A DNA stretch of 64,000 nucleotides from Perognathus longimembris pacificus (Eukaryota; Chordata; Mammalia; Rodentia; Heteromyidae), in the NCBI RefSeq assembly GCF_023159225.1, contig NC_063161.1, forward strand, positions 6,509,580 to 6,573,579. Direction: 5' to 3'. Below are positions 45,828 through 56,437 of the stretch, piece after piece. The notes beneath the pieces were generated by a model that was not told the origin of the DNA, made no database searches, and saw nothing but the letters and a program-made list of their open reading frames with translations. Position 1 is the first letter of the stretch, and every line of letters begins with the position of its first letter. The translations under genes were made by a program, and so were the position numbers.

Positions 45828-48293
45828 ACCAGGCAGCTGGGGGTGGGGGGGTGGGTGGCAGCTGTAATGGTGGCAAATAGCAGGAACTGGGGCCCAGAGG
45901 CGGGGGGGGGGGGGGGCACGGGGACGGGGGAGGGGGAGGGGGCGGGTTTCTCGAGGGGCTTCACTCCCACTCGGTTCTGTCCTGCACCCAGAAGTGGCGG
46001 GGGACAGAGGTGACCCCACCTCACTGGGCCCCGCCCCGCAGTGTGGACGACCTGTTCTTCACAGATGAGGAGGCGGAGGCACCGAAGAGCCTGACACCTG
46101 GGGGGGGGGGGGACACAGCTCACCCCCTCTGCGCACTCAGGCCCAAAGGGGCCTCTGGTCTGCGGCTGCTTGCTTTCTGCCTCAGTCTCCCCGTGTAAAA
46201 TCTGGGCACCATCACCGTGTCTTGGAGGGGCAGTCATAGGATGACGTCCTCAGCAGACACTTGCTGCATAATAACTTTGATTAAAATCACTATCCCGACC
46301 ATAATGCCATTCTTCTTCTCCCCCCCACCCCCCGCCATTAAGCATCTGATGACTATTTGCTAGATAAATGTTTCCAACATTTTATTACGGAATTTCCAAA
46401 CGTAGCAAAGTTGAAAGACACATTAGGAAACATTCACCTGCCCACTGCCTACAAATCTACCATCTTCATTAAATTATACTTGTTTTATGATGCGTCTATT
46501 CATCCAGCCCTCTCTACCCACCTATCAATCCATCGTACTTTTTTATGCATCTCAAAGTAAATGGAAGACATCAGTACACTTTCCCAGACGCTTCGGCAGA
46601 TACTGTTTCTGATGCAAAAATTTACAGGCAATGAGATGCACGCATCTTGAAAGTCGGTTGGTGAAATCGGACAGGTGCTTCCGTCTGTGGAAGCGGAAAT
46701 GAAGGACAGAACAAAGAATGTGCGTCCTTATCAGCTTAAAAGAAGTTTCCTCCCAGCTTTGGATTTGGTTGTCTTCTTGCTGCATATTAATTCTTCCTGT
46801 TCTGAAATTTTACATAATACAGGACATGATTTCAAGAGCACAGAACAGATGTATTTGCATCAGTTCATGGCTGTGTAACAAATGACCTCAAGTCGAGCAG
46901 CTTGAAGTGACTGTGTTTAGTCGTGGTCTGTGGTCGTAGTCTGTACTGCGCGCAGCCTCTGAGGGTCAGGAGCGGGTTTGGGAAGGGGTCAGGACCTCGG
47001 GCTGCAGGCTCACCTTGAGGCTCGACGAAGGGAGTGTCACTTCTACGCTGCTCGCAAGGCTGTGGGCACACCCAGTTCCCCCGGGAGCCTTCAGACCGAG
47101 GGCCTCGGCTCCTTCGGTAGATTCTTCTGGAAGGAGCTATTTGCCAATTCCTTGCCACATGGCCTTCTCCACAGGACTAGCTCCCAGAGTGGCCAGAGCC
47201 AGTGAGGGGAGGGCGGATATGTGGAAGGAAGCTTGGCTCTGGCTCTGTCACCTGCGCTGACAGGTGACATTCCATCACATGCCCCCCGGGCAGGCACCGG
47301 CTCCAGCCCAGAGGCAGCGGCCAGCCAGGAAACTTGTGTTGCCTGCGACTCCACATCACCTAAGGGCAAAGCCATTGCGCCCCTTTCCAAACTCCCATCA
47401 ACGCCCATCAGCCATAGGGAGGTGCCCACAGCCATCGCCCTAGGTCCCACTCGCTCTGTGCGGGTGTGTGGCTGTGGTTGGGGTGACCTGGACCCGGAGC
47501 CCCCATCCAGGACATGTCCTGCGGGGTGCCCACGGGGGGGGGGGCGGAGCCCATCCAGCGTTTGGGAGGAGGGTTGTCATGGGCCACCGTCGCTCCAGGA
47601 GCAAATGGCAGCACAGGAACCGGGTGCCCAGAGCCTCGGCCTTCCGCAGGGTCAAAGACATCCGGAGCCAGAATGGATGGGAGCGGTGCATGCGTGCGCG
47701 CGTGCGTGTGCGCATGCGTGTGTGCGTGTGTGTGCTTGGGCCAGCAGGGGCGGACTGCGGGCAGGCTGCCTTCCCGGCCCGGGGAGCCCCGCTTCCTGCT
47801 CCTTCCGTCCACTCGGTGGCCCTCCATCGTCCCCCCCCCCCCCCCCCCGTGACCCTCGGCCCACGTGCCCAGCAGGCGCCTCCCAGCTCCTTCAGGCCCA
47901 GCGTGTGTGCGTGGCCCTGAGGCGCTTTGGCAGGTGGGTGGGTGCCCGTCTCCCTCCCCCACCCCTCCACCCCCAGCCAGCTTCTCTCCTCCGGGCCCCC
48001 AGTCAGCACCCCCTTTCTGCTGCTGCTTGCTTCTCTTCAAGTTACACCGTGCCTGCATCCGGACAAGCCCCCCACAGCCAAACACAGCGCGGCCTGGAGC
48101 GGCACAGGATGGGGGGGGACAGAAGGCGGGGGGCGCCCCAGGGGCCTGAGGTGAGCAGCCTGGGGAGAGCAGACTCCATCGCCCGGAATTCCCAAAGGAA
48201 TCAGAGGGGTGTCGACGCCAGGGCCCAGAGCAGGGACTCGGGGAGGCCATGGCTCGGGGTGCAGAGCTTCCGTTTGAGAAGACACAAAGGCTT
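45828..48293. other. Unassigned, GC-rich to mixed
   Basis: G/C runs near 45902, 46100 and 47830. 46255-46560 is AT-richer, repeat-free and possibly regulatory ('aataactttgattaaaatc'). The 399-codon frame at 47221-48420 runs through a homopolymer and a SINE, so I do not call it a gene. Confidence 0.35.
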
Positions 48294-48496
48294 TAGGCCA
48301 GGCAGCAGTGGCGCACTCCTGGAATCCCAGCTACCAAGGAGGCTGAGGTCTGAGGATCGACGTCCAAAGCCAGTCCAGGCAGGAAAGTCCGGGAGACTCT
48401 TATCTCTAATGAACCCCTAAACATCCAAAAAGCTCAGGGACAGCACCCAGGCCGGGAGTTCAAGTCCCACAACCAGTCTACACATTAAAAAAAAAT
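48294..48496 (+). repeat. B1-like/Geo composite SINE, Geo half deleted
   Basis: 'agtggcgcactcctggaatc', 'aggctgaggtctgaggatc', 'gagactcttatctctaatg', then only the Geo end 'gctcagggacagcaccc', 'agttcaagtccc'. Confidence 0.78.
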
Positions 48497-48608
48497 TGTA
48501 GGCCTAGGCGGTGGAGAATATAGATAATGCAACAGAAATGTACTTTGAACAATGGGGACCATGGTAAATCTACGTCATGTATATTTTAGTGCAATAAAAA
48601 ATATATAT

Positions 48609-49175
48609 TGTTGGGGACTGTTTTGGCCTTGGTGGAGGAAGGGCGCCAAGAGCGAGACGCTGCCCTTCCCCCAGCCCTGGGGCAGTGTGGGAGGGAGCCC
48701 CTCCCACCTTCCGGCCTCAACCGGAAAAGAAGCCCCCCGCCCCTCGGGAGGCGAACACGTGCGTGCCACCATGATAGGGCTGTCCAGCCCACAAAGGAAG
48801 TTCCATGACACCACTTGAGGGGCAGCCCAGTCAGCCAATCAGTCAGTCACCCCCAAGTCCTTCCCCTTCCGCCTTTGTCATCGTAATAAATTTCTCTGGC
48901 CCGCCCTCTGGGGGCTGAGACACATCCCACCATCGCGGCGTGTCCCTGATGCCTTCTCCTCCCATCCCCCCCCCCCCCCGCGCTCCTGGTAACATGTGAG
49001 GGGACTGGGGGGAGGGGAGGCTTCAGCAACCTTTCCTCAACTTAGCACAAGTCCACGAGAGTACGCCTTGGCCTTCTGCCGGCGGAAGGCAAGGCCGAGT
49101 GCTCTTTCATAGATTTTGGGGTTCAAGCATTTTCCTCGGGAAATTGGGGAGAAAGGGATCGTCCAGGTCCCGACA
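48609..49175 (+). repeat. 5' LTR of the class II element
   Basis: Begins TGTTGGGGACTG and ends GTCCCGACA, with the canonical TG...CA ends. CCAAT-like 'cagccaatcagtcag' lies near 48831, and AATAAA at 48895-48900 gives a U3-R-U5 order. A C-rich tract (about 48964-48980) differs in length from the other LTR. Confidence 0.92.
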
Positions 49176-49177
49176 TC

Positions 49178-49195
49178 TGGCGCCCAATGTGGGGC
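49178..49195 (+). promoter_or_regulatory. Primer-binding site, tRNA-Lys(1,2) type
   Basis: TGGCGCCCAATGTGGGGC, two bases after the LTR. It matches the complement of the 3' end of tRNA-Lys1,2 except for one base (T in place of C at position 11). Confidence 0.88.
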
Positions 49196-51639
49196 GGATC
49201 GCACGGGCGGGAATTTCGGGGTACAATATCCCCACAGATTGCGCTAAGTGGGTTTTTAGAGGAGGGTCCTGCCCATCCAGATGGGGCAGAAGCATGGAGA
49301 GAAGGCAGGCATGGGATGGGCTCGCGGGACGCGGCGCCAGAGAGAGTTGCCCCGCCACGGCGATCTGGTGCCAGGCGGTGGAGGGAGCCCCCGGGGTGCG
49401 CATCCCACAGCGCGGTGGGGGAGCGCTGGGGACGGCGGCGGGAGCCCTCGCGCACCCGGCGTGCCCGGGTCCCCCATCTGCGCGTGGGTCGCGGAGGATG
49501 GTTTGGGGCCCGCGCAGCCTCGGGCGGTGCCGGGCGTGGCGGAGGCTCACGCCCGGACAAAGCGAGCGGCCCGCGCCGCCGGTTGTGGGCAGCGCTGAGC
49601 GGGGCTTCGCCCCCGGGAAGCAGCGCCGGGAAGAGTGGTGTCGCGGGCCGGGCGCGGAGTGCAGTTTAGGCTCCGCGGGGCCATGGGCCAGCGGCGTGCG
49701 CTGGGGCCCACGTGGCCTCGGGCAGCGGTGGCGCGCCAAGGCACCTGGGCCGGCGCCCCCATTGGGGTGCACGGGCGGCAGCAGCGGCGGCAGCGGCCCG
49801 GGGCGGCTCGACCTGCTGCAGCCCGGTGACCGCGATTGATTTTGGGCCGAAACTGCTTTGTGCCTGGCTCCCTCCCCCACCCCCCCCCACCCCCCGCCTC
49901 TAAGGGAAACAAAAGAGCTGATGGTCGTTCAGCTCAGATGTTAGGTTGAGTTCTGCCTGTTGGCTGAATGCTGTTTTCTCTGGCTGGTCAATGCACGTGG
50001 TGCGCAATGGAGTCCTCCATCTTGAAGGTGGAGTCCCACCCATTCCCCCAGGTGAGCGGCATGCCAGACTCCCCTGGGCTGGGCGGGGACTCGGACTCAC
50101 AGGCCTCCAGCGATTGCGCTACTGATGGGAGGGGCTAGCGCCCCGCCGTGCTCGCCCGCACGTTTTCTCTCTGTGACGGACTTACGGCTGCAGGCGGGGT
50201 TAAAGCCAGGGAAAGCTTCAAATTGTAAACTAAAACAAAATATTAAAGAGGGAAACAAAGAGTTTTGACACGGCAATAGGTAATTTGATTGAACTTCCAC
50301 GTTTACCAGTTCAAAGATACAAAAAAAAAAAAAAAAAAACTAGAGGAATTTTTCTAAATGGATAAAAAGGTTTGCTTGTCTGCTGTGATTTAAAAAATTG
50401 TCATGTTGTGAGTGGGTGACTAAGCGAGGTTTCCTTTTTGTTTTTTATCCAACCACATGGTTCTATTATGGGCAAATTAATACCATTTGCCGCTGGAATT
50501 CCAGAAAACTTAAATGGCCAATCAAAGCAATTTTAAGAGCACTCAGGTATTTTGTGTGTGTGTGTGTATGTGTGTGTGTGTGTGTGCGTGTGTGGTTGTT
50601 GGCAAGATTTAAAAGCAAGACAAATAGGTTTTCAGCCCAATGTTCGATGCAAACAAAGGTGTCTATGAAAAATTCCATAAGGTTCAAATATGCAACATGT
50701 GGTAAAAGTACAATGGTATAAAACCAGTGTGTTATTTTATATTCAGTGTGTTAAAAGTTAAGTGTGCATCTAGTCTTAACAACTCTTTGGCATAAATTAA
50801 GATTTTACCTTCCCATTTTTCTCTCCTGTGTTCTCATAAACTCTCATGATCAAGGAATTGGGATTGCTTCACACAAATGTGACTATTAACCTCAACTTTC
50901 CTGACCCAGGATTAATATATTGCTTTATAGGATGCAGGTCGACGTATGTGCTAGCAACATGGACGGTGGCAGCCCCTGGATACAGGAAGCTGCCACCACA
51001 GTCTGTTCCCAAACTGCCTGGTTTCACTACTAACGATCTTCTCCCAAGGTTAGAGTTGGGTTCATAAATAGTCCTCTCCTAACAGTTACTCCAGGTTAAA
51101 TCACCATAGTTATGTTAGTGGCCACAGAGCTAGCCAGGTGAATTTTGTGATTAAGAAAGTCTTTTCACCCTGCTTAAGCCAGAAGGGCATCAGAAGGGCC
51201 TACCAGAGCCAGGAATGCTGGGAAATTTTAAACACACCAACCAATCTATATAGAAATTTTACAGGCAACCCAGAGCGAGATGTGACAGTCTATCCAGAGA
51301 TGCCACTGCAGCCTTGCCTAGATTTCTCCATCGCATGGCATGGAGCCTGCTAATTTGGGGATGACTGGCTATAGGGACACAGCCACTACCGGGACTGAGG
51401 ATTCCACACTGCTTCAACCCTTTGCCCTTGGTTGTCATTTATCTGTGTTCTCTTTCACTTGCCAGTGAGATTAAATGGCGTGATTCAAGTTGATGGCATA
51501 TAAATCTCATGTTCTCTAAGTGTTATAGCAAAACCTTAACAAGCAGTTTTTGGTCAGTTCTCAACGAGTTACAAATGGATTATCTCTGTTGTTTTTCCTT
51601 GTTGCTCAATTGGAGATAAAAAAGGGCTTGTATGACTAA

Positions 51640-51865
51640 GACTCCCTGGATACAGTTCAAAGCCAGCCCGGGCAAAAGAAAAATCTCTCTAAAATCCCAC
51701 CTCCCAGTTAAACAGCAAAGAGCCAGATTGAGAGCTCAACTACAGAGAACCAGCAAAAGGCTTAAAGCAGCACCGTGACTCAAGTGGTAGAGCATTAGCC
51801 TTGAACAAAAGTGCTCAGGGACAGTGCTCAGGCCCCGAGTTCAAATACGGATGGGAAAATGCAAT
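51640..51865 (+). repeat. Old B1/Geo SINE inside the class II element
   Basis: 'agttcaaagccagcccggg', 'tgactcaagtggtagagc', 'ggacagtgctcaggcccc', 'gagttcaaatac'. Diverged and 5'-truncated. It has a counterpart in the class I element at about 56255-56437 with similar flanks. Confidence 0.75.
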
Positions 51866-52309
51866 TCCAGCAACAAACGTTGAAATTCCTGGGACTTAGC
51901 CAGTCCAGGAGACGGAAAGGTGGAGTGGAGTGAGAGGAGAATGGTGTCATATTATTCTAAAGGGAGCTGCCTTGTCTCACCCTTTCAAAATGGATCAGAG
52001 CCGGGAAATCAAGAGAGATAATTCCTGTCCATTTTCTTCTTTTCTGCCAGTTGTATATATGTATATATATATATATGTATGTATATATTTATTTATTTAT
52101 TTATTTATTTATTTTTTGCCTCTGACTGGCTACGCCAAATTGGTTTTCTATCACTAAACACTTCTTTCAGTCATTTCTCCTTACCTGTTCATTTTACAAT
52201 TGGCTTTATGCTCCAAAAGGAACTTTTCCTGGCTTATGCCCAGGGTATGTTCTACGTCATTCATGCCAACCAGCTCTGAGAACTTGTCAATACTTTGCCT
52301 GACCTTTTC

Positions 52310-52542
52310 AAAAGTGTCTTGATAGAGGGGCTGGGGATATAGCCTAGTGGCAAGAGTGCCTGCCTCGGATACATGAGGCCCTAGGTTCAATTCCCCAGCA
52401 CCACATATACAGAAAACGGCCAGAAGCGGCGCTGTGGCTCAAGTGGCAGAGTGCTAGCCTTGAGCGGGAAGAAGCCAGGGACAGTGCTCAGGCCCTGAGT
52501 TCAAGGCCCAGGACTGGCCAAAAAAAAAAGTGTCTTGATAGA
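52310..52542 (+). mobile_element. Young IDL-Geo SINE inserted into the class II element
   Basis: Target duplication aaagtgtcttgataga at 52311-52326 and 52527-52542 around a complete copy ('ggggctggggatatagcc', 'ggttcaattccccagc', 'agcggcgctgtggctcaag', A tail). The insertion is later than the provirus and absent from the shared blocks. Confidence 0.92.
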
Positions 52543-53650
52543 ATAACATCTCTTGCTGAGATCACCAATTGGGAATTTGCCGTTCATAGCTGTCACCCTA
52601 ACACAGACCTGAACCCTGGAAGCACCAGCCTTGGAGATTTCTGGGTATGCCCAAGATGCCAGAGGAAACCATAGCACTCTCTGGCCCCAGTGACCATTCT
52701 CATGGTAATGATGGGAGCTTTTGCCAGCCACACTGGACGGTGCCAGGCCCTTTATTACGTCGCCCCCTTGACAGCAGGAAGTAGCTACAGAAAAAGAGAC
52801 CTCCACCCATACTCCCTGCCTGGTGGCCACCGGTGTCATAATTTTAAAAAACAAAAGAGGGGGGGTATTCCCCAGGATTAATTAAGGATAGTTATGCTTA
52901 TGTTAATTATCAAGAAATTTTAAATCATCCCGAATCAGTGTGGAATGGAGTACTGTATATGTGTTTTTCCAGATTGGAAAATTGAACCCAGAGCACCCGC
53001 TCTGGAGAAATGTTTTCTTCTTGTTCTCTCCAGGAAAAGGAGGACCATGTTGGACTTCTGCTCTTCCATGGAAATATGGAAAGTAGGACTGCCTACGGTA
53101 GGAGGCAACCAAGCTTCCTTTCCTTGTTTGCTTTCTAGATTCTTTCTTGAGCGTCTCATGGCTCAATGTTTTGCTGTGGCGATATTGCCCACAGCGTCAC
53201 ACAAAAACTAAAGGAATTTTGCACCGTGCTTCTTCCTTTCCTCTCCCCCTGCTGCTAGACTTGGGGAGTCCCGTTGGAAAGAAAATAGGATGTTTTGTGA
53301 TAGAAAAGTTTTTTTAAAAAGTAAGCGCAAAGGTTTAGCACCTTGGCTTCAATGTTTATATAAAACAATGTTTTACTAATCGCTTATGTTTGAGTTATCA
53401 GCTACTGTGAACTGCCAGGAATGCCAGAGTTTCAGCCTACTTCTACTTCACCGCCAAAAGAGGGCTGATGTCTGCACCTTCCTGCACTTGGCAGAAACCA
53501 GCTGAGGATTCCGACTTCTGGACATAGCCAGACGGATGGACCCTTACCTACCCCTCACCCCAGTTTTGTGGAAGGGGCCCCACAGATCTTATGTCAGCAT
53601 TTGCCTTATGCCCACACATGCTATGTATTTACAGCATCCCCTGCTCATTG

Positions 53651-53670
53651 AAAAAACAGAAAGGGGGAGA
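53651..53670 (+). promoter_or_regulatory. Polypurine tract of the class II element
   Basis: aaaaaacagaaagggggaga lies directly before the 3' LTR start TGTTGG. It would prime plus-strand synthesis. Confidence 0.88.
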
Positions 53671-54235
53671 TGTTGGGGACTGTTTTGGCCTTGGTGGAGG
53701 AAGGGCGCCAAGAGTGAGACCCTGCCCTTCCCCCAGCCCTGGGACAGCGTGGGAGGGAGCCCCCCCACCTTCTGGCCTCAACCGGAAAAGAAGCCCCCCG
53801 CCCCTCGGGAGGTGAACACGTGCGTGCCACCATGATAGGGTTGTCCAGCCCACAAAGGAAGTTCCATGACACCACTTGAGGGGCAGCCCAATCAGCCAAT
53901 CAGTCAGTCACCCCAAGTCCTTCCCCTTCCGCCTTTGTCATCGTAATAAATTTCTCTGGCCCGCCCTCTGGGGGTTGAGACGCATCCCACCATCGCGGCG
54001 TGTCCCTGATGCCTTCTCCCCCCCAACCCCCCCACCCCCGTGCTCCTGGTAACATGTGAGGGGACTGGGGGGAGGGGAGGCTTCAGCAACCTTTCCTCAA
54101 CTTAGTGCAAGTCCACGAGAGTACGCCTTGGCCTTCTGCCGGCGGAAGGCAAGGCCAAGTGCTCTTTCATAGATTTTGGGGTTCAAGCATTTTCCCCGGG
54201 AAATTGGGGAGAAAGGGATCGTCCAGGTCCCGACA
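53671..54235 (+). repeat. 3' LTR of the class II element
   Basis: Same ends and order as the 5' LTR; AATAAA near 53945. The differences are mostly single transitions and the C-tract length. Confidence 0.92.
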
Positions 54236-54241
54236 ATATAT

Positions 54242-54501
54242 GGCTAGATTTTTTTTTTTTAAGGAGGAGGAGCGGGACGTGAGCATGTTAACTGGCGGGG
54301 CGGAGAAGTTTCTTGAGATCAGGGCCCCGCACTGTCGGCCCCGTGAAGGGCCTCAGAGCCACCGGCCTGTTGAGGCCGAGTCCCAGGGCTTCTCCCCCAG
54401 AGGGTGAAGGCGGGGTGAGGGGCAGTATGGAGGTCCCATCAGCAACCTTCAGGAGGGGCAAGGGGGCCCACCCCTGCCATTCAGGGTCTGAAGGGGGGAA
54501 A
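54242..54501. other. 266-bp spacer between the two LTR elements
   Basis: GC-rich except for a T/A run at its start. It ends 'ctgaaggggggaaa', a polypurine-tract-like string, directly before the class I LTR. It may be host DNA or the stub of another provirus. Confidence 0.45.
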
Positions 54502-54928
54502 TGAAGAGCCAGACTTTGAAGTCAGGCCCCAATTTACCACGCGAACCCCACTTTACCACGTAAACCTGAGATAAGCAGGCCCTGTGAGCAAACCCAGGAC
54601 AAGCTTATTAGGGCCCAGCCGGTTGAGAACTCTAACGACTGGGAATGCTTAACTCTAACCACCCCTAGAATGCCTCGAGCCCTGAGCCAATCAGATTTGT
54701 GCCCATAATCTTGCTTGCTTAAACACCTGATTGCTGTAACTTTGTCTTTTGCCTTTATAAGCTGTGTAATCGCAGCTGGGGGCTGCCTCCTAACCTCCGC
54801 TGTGTCGGTGGGTAGGACAAGGCCCGGGCCACAGCCCCGCTTGAATAAAGTCTTGCCTTGCTATTGCATTTCGGAATGTCTGAGTCTCGGTGGTCTTCTT
54901 GGTGGTGGTCTCGTGACTTGGCACAACA
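54502..54928 (+). repeat. 5' LTR of the class I element
   Basis: TGAAGAGCC...GGCACAACA. CCAAT box at 54687-54691, TATAA at 54756-54760 in 'gcctttataagc', and AATAAA at 54844-54849: a compact U3-R-U5 layout typical of gammaretrovirus-like LTRs. Confidence 0.92.
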
Positions 54929-54930
54929 TA

Positions 54931-54948
54931 TGGGGGCTCGTCCGGGAT
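54931..54948 (+). promoter_or_regulatory. Primer-binding site, tRNA-Pro
   Basis: TGGGGGCTCGTCCGGGAT, an exact complement of the tRNA-Pro 3' end as used by many gammaretroviruses, two bases after the LTR. Confidence 0.93.
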
Positions 54949-55321
54949 AGCCCCAGAGACCCCCGAGACCCCAGACTCCGAAGGTAAGAAAACAGCGCTG
55001 TTCATTTGTCTTGTAATGCGTCTGTTTGTCTGTTTTGCTTTTGCTTATTTCTTGAAGGGGTTGTTGAAGCAGATGCGCTTACTCGGCAATCCTGGGGAGA
55101 CTGGGGGATGCCCCAGACTCCCCATCCTTGAAGGGGGACCTCTGGAGCGCCGCTTTCAACTTGAGTCCACTCCTTCTGCACGCTTGCAGGAGGTTGTGCA
55201 GGCCAACTTGGGAAATCTCCAGTTTTTCTTTTTCTTGTTCTTGCCTGTGTTTTCCTCCTTTTGTATGGTTATAGTTGTTTTGTTTTCTGTAGCCTTTTGG
55301 ACTGAACATCTGATCAGAGCT

Positions 55322-55444
55322 ATGGGTAACATTCTATCATGGGAACCTCCATCTAGCCCTCTAGACTTGATCCTAGCTCACTAGAGGGAGGTTAAGGAGA
55401 TAGCTCAGAACCAGAGTGTGAACATGTTCAAGACTGCAGTATGA
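55322..55444 (+). pseudogene. gag matrix N-terminal vestige, broken by stops
   Basis: ATG at 55322 opens 20 codons starting MGNILS, which fits an N-myristoylation signal (Gly at 2, Ser at 6) like the start of gammaretroviral gag. An in-frame TAG at 55382-55384 ends it. The next 19 codons in the same frame still look like matrix sequence (Glu/Lys and NQSV-type residues), until TGA at 55442-55444. After that I see no gag similarity. The upstream in-frame ATG at 55016 lies in the leader. The vestige indicates descent from a coding gammaretrovirus whose genes were lost. Confidence 0.6.
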
Positions 55445-55593
55445 TGCAAAACTAAGTTTAAGTTTAAATTCAAATGGTCATCAAGTTTGGGCATTACCAA
55501 ATGCTTTAAAGGATGATTGCATTGTTTTAAAGAACTATAGTTAAAAAAAAATGTTTAATCAGAGCTAAGTGTCAGAAATTTGGATTTAAAAGG

Positions 55594-55625
<32 letters not shown>

Positions 55626-56254
55626 CTAATGGGGATAGAAGTAAACTCTCATTAACTCTATGTATGTAGGAAGAAATGGCAAAATGGGCCAATGTTTCTC
55701 ACTAATATATTGGAAAGCTGAATGGATAAGTATTTCTAATTGTAATTCTTGCATTAAGGAAAAATTGTCATTTGAGTTCAAAGGTCTTCATGCCATGCAG
55801 TAACTGGGACTGAAAAAAAAAAAAAAAGAGGCTCTTTTGAAACAAGCAGCCCGTAGGCAAAGGGTGGCACCTGGTTTCAGAATGCCTGTGAGCTTCAGTT
55901 TTTCCAATGCAGATAAAAGCTAAAGTGTTGTGTTAGTGTTAAAAAGGCTTTGGAAATCAAGAATACATTTCTAGATAAGATATTTGGAAGTAAAATTGTC
56001 CTAAATAATTATTGCAAAGTGAGAAAAGGAGAATTATGGCTACCAAAATGTTTGCCATTCCAGCTTCTTTATAGGTTTTTGGTAACAAGTTTCCAGCAGG
56101 CCCACAGAGAAGCACAGGTGATTCCTACAAGTTTGTCAAGATCTAATACTGGCCCTTAATAAGTTCCAGGTAAGAGAGCATGCTTAAAAACTACTTCTGT
56201 GCGGACCACCTTGTTGCTTCTAATTGGAGTAAAATGGCCTCTTGTAAGACTCAT

Positions 56255-56437
56255 TGATCTGAAATCTGCGGTTCAAAGCCAGCACAGGCAAAGAAAGGTC
56301 CCTGTGAGAGACTTGTCTCTAATCAGTCAGCAGAGTGCTGGGAACAGAGTTGTGTGGAGCTCAAAGTGGTAGGGTGCTAGCCTTGAGCTGGAGAGCTGAG
56401 GGACAGCACTCAGGCCCTGAGTCCAAGTCCAGTGGAA
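56255..56437 (+). repeat. Old B1/Geo SINE inside the class I element
   Basis: 'ctgcggttcaaagccagc', 'gagacttgtctctaatc', 'gtggagctcaaagtggtag', 'gccctgagtccaagtcc'. Similar in orientation, truncation and flanks to the one at 51640-51865. Confidence 0.75.

Larger units (their letters stand above)
49196..53650 (+). other. Interior of the class II element, no retroviral genes recognised
   Basis: 49320-49860 is very GC- and CpG-rich. From about 50.2 kb it turns AT-rich. Short frames only. A TG microsatellite lies at 50555-50592 and a TATG/TTTA microsatellite at 52053-52114. 51235-51300 and 51600-52060 resemble parts of the neighbouring class I element. 52820-52866 ends in 'aaaaaacaaaagaggggggg', which looks like a second polypurine-type tract. 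Confidence 0.7.
48603..54241 (+). mobile_element. Complete non-autonomous ERV2 (class II)-type provirus
   Basis: Paired LTRs (48609-49175 and 53671-54235), primer-binding site (49178-49195), polypurine tract (53651-53670) and the same 6-bp ATATAT on both outer sides (48603-48608, 54236-54241). A 6-bp duplication and a Lys-type primer site are typical of class II, betaretrovirus-like elements. The 4.5-kb interior has no gag, pro, pol or env reading frame that I can recognise, so the element must have been moved by enzymes from elsewhere. The interior holds a CpG-rich leader, a degraded Geo-type SINE and a young IDL-Geo SINE. By eye the LTRs differ at roughly 3-5% of positions, partly in a C homopolymer. 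Confidence 0.9.

Noticed and set aside
47221..48420. 399-codon plus-strand open frame
   Set aside because: Runs through C homopolymers, a GC/GT-rich repeat and into a SINE. Long frames on the opposite strand are equally good, so it is a composition artefact.
49099..49839. 246-codon frame in the class II leader (and 257 codons opposite)
   Set aside because: Both strands are open because the DNA is CpG-rich. It starts inside the LTR and has no similarity to gag that I can see.
52945..53211. 88-codon frame in the class II interior as an env remnant
   Set aside because: No hydrophobic fusion or membrane segment or recognisable env motif, and the minus strand is open over the same span.
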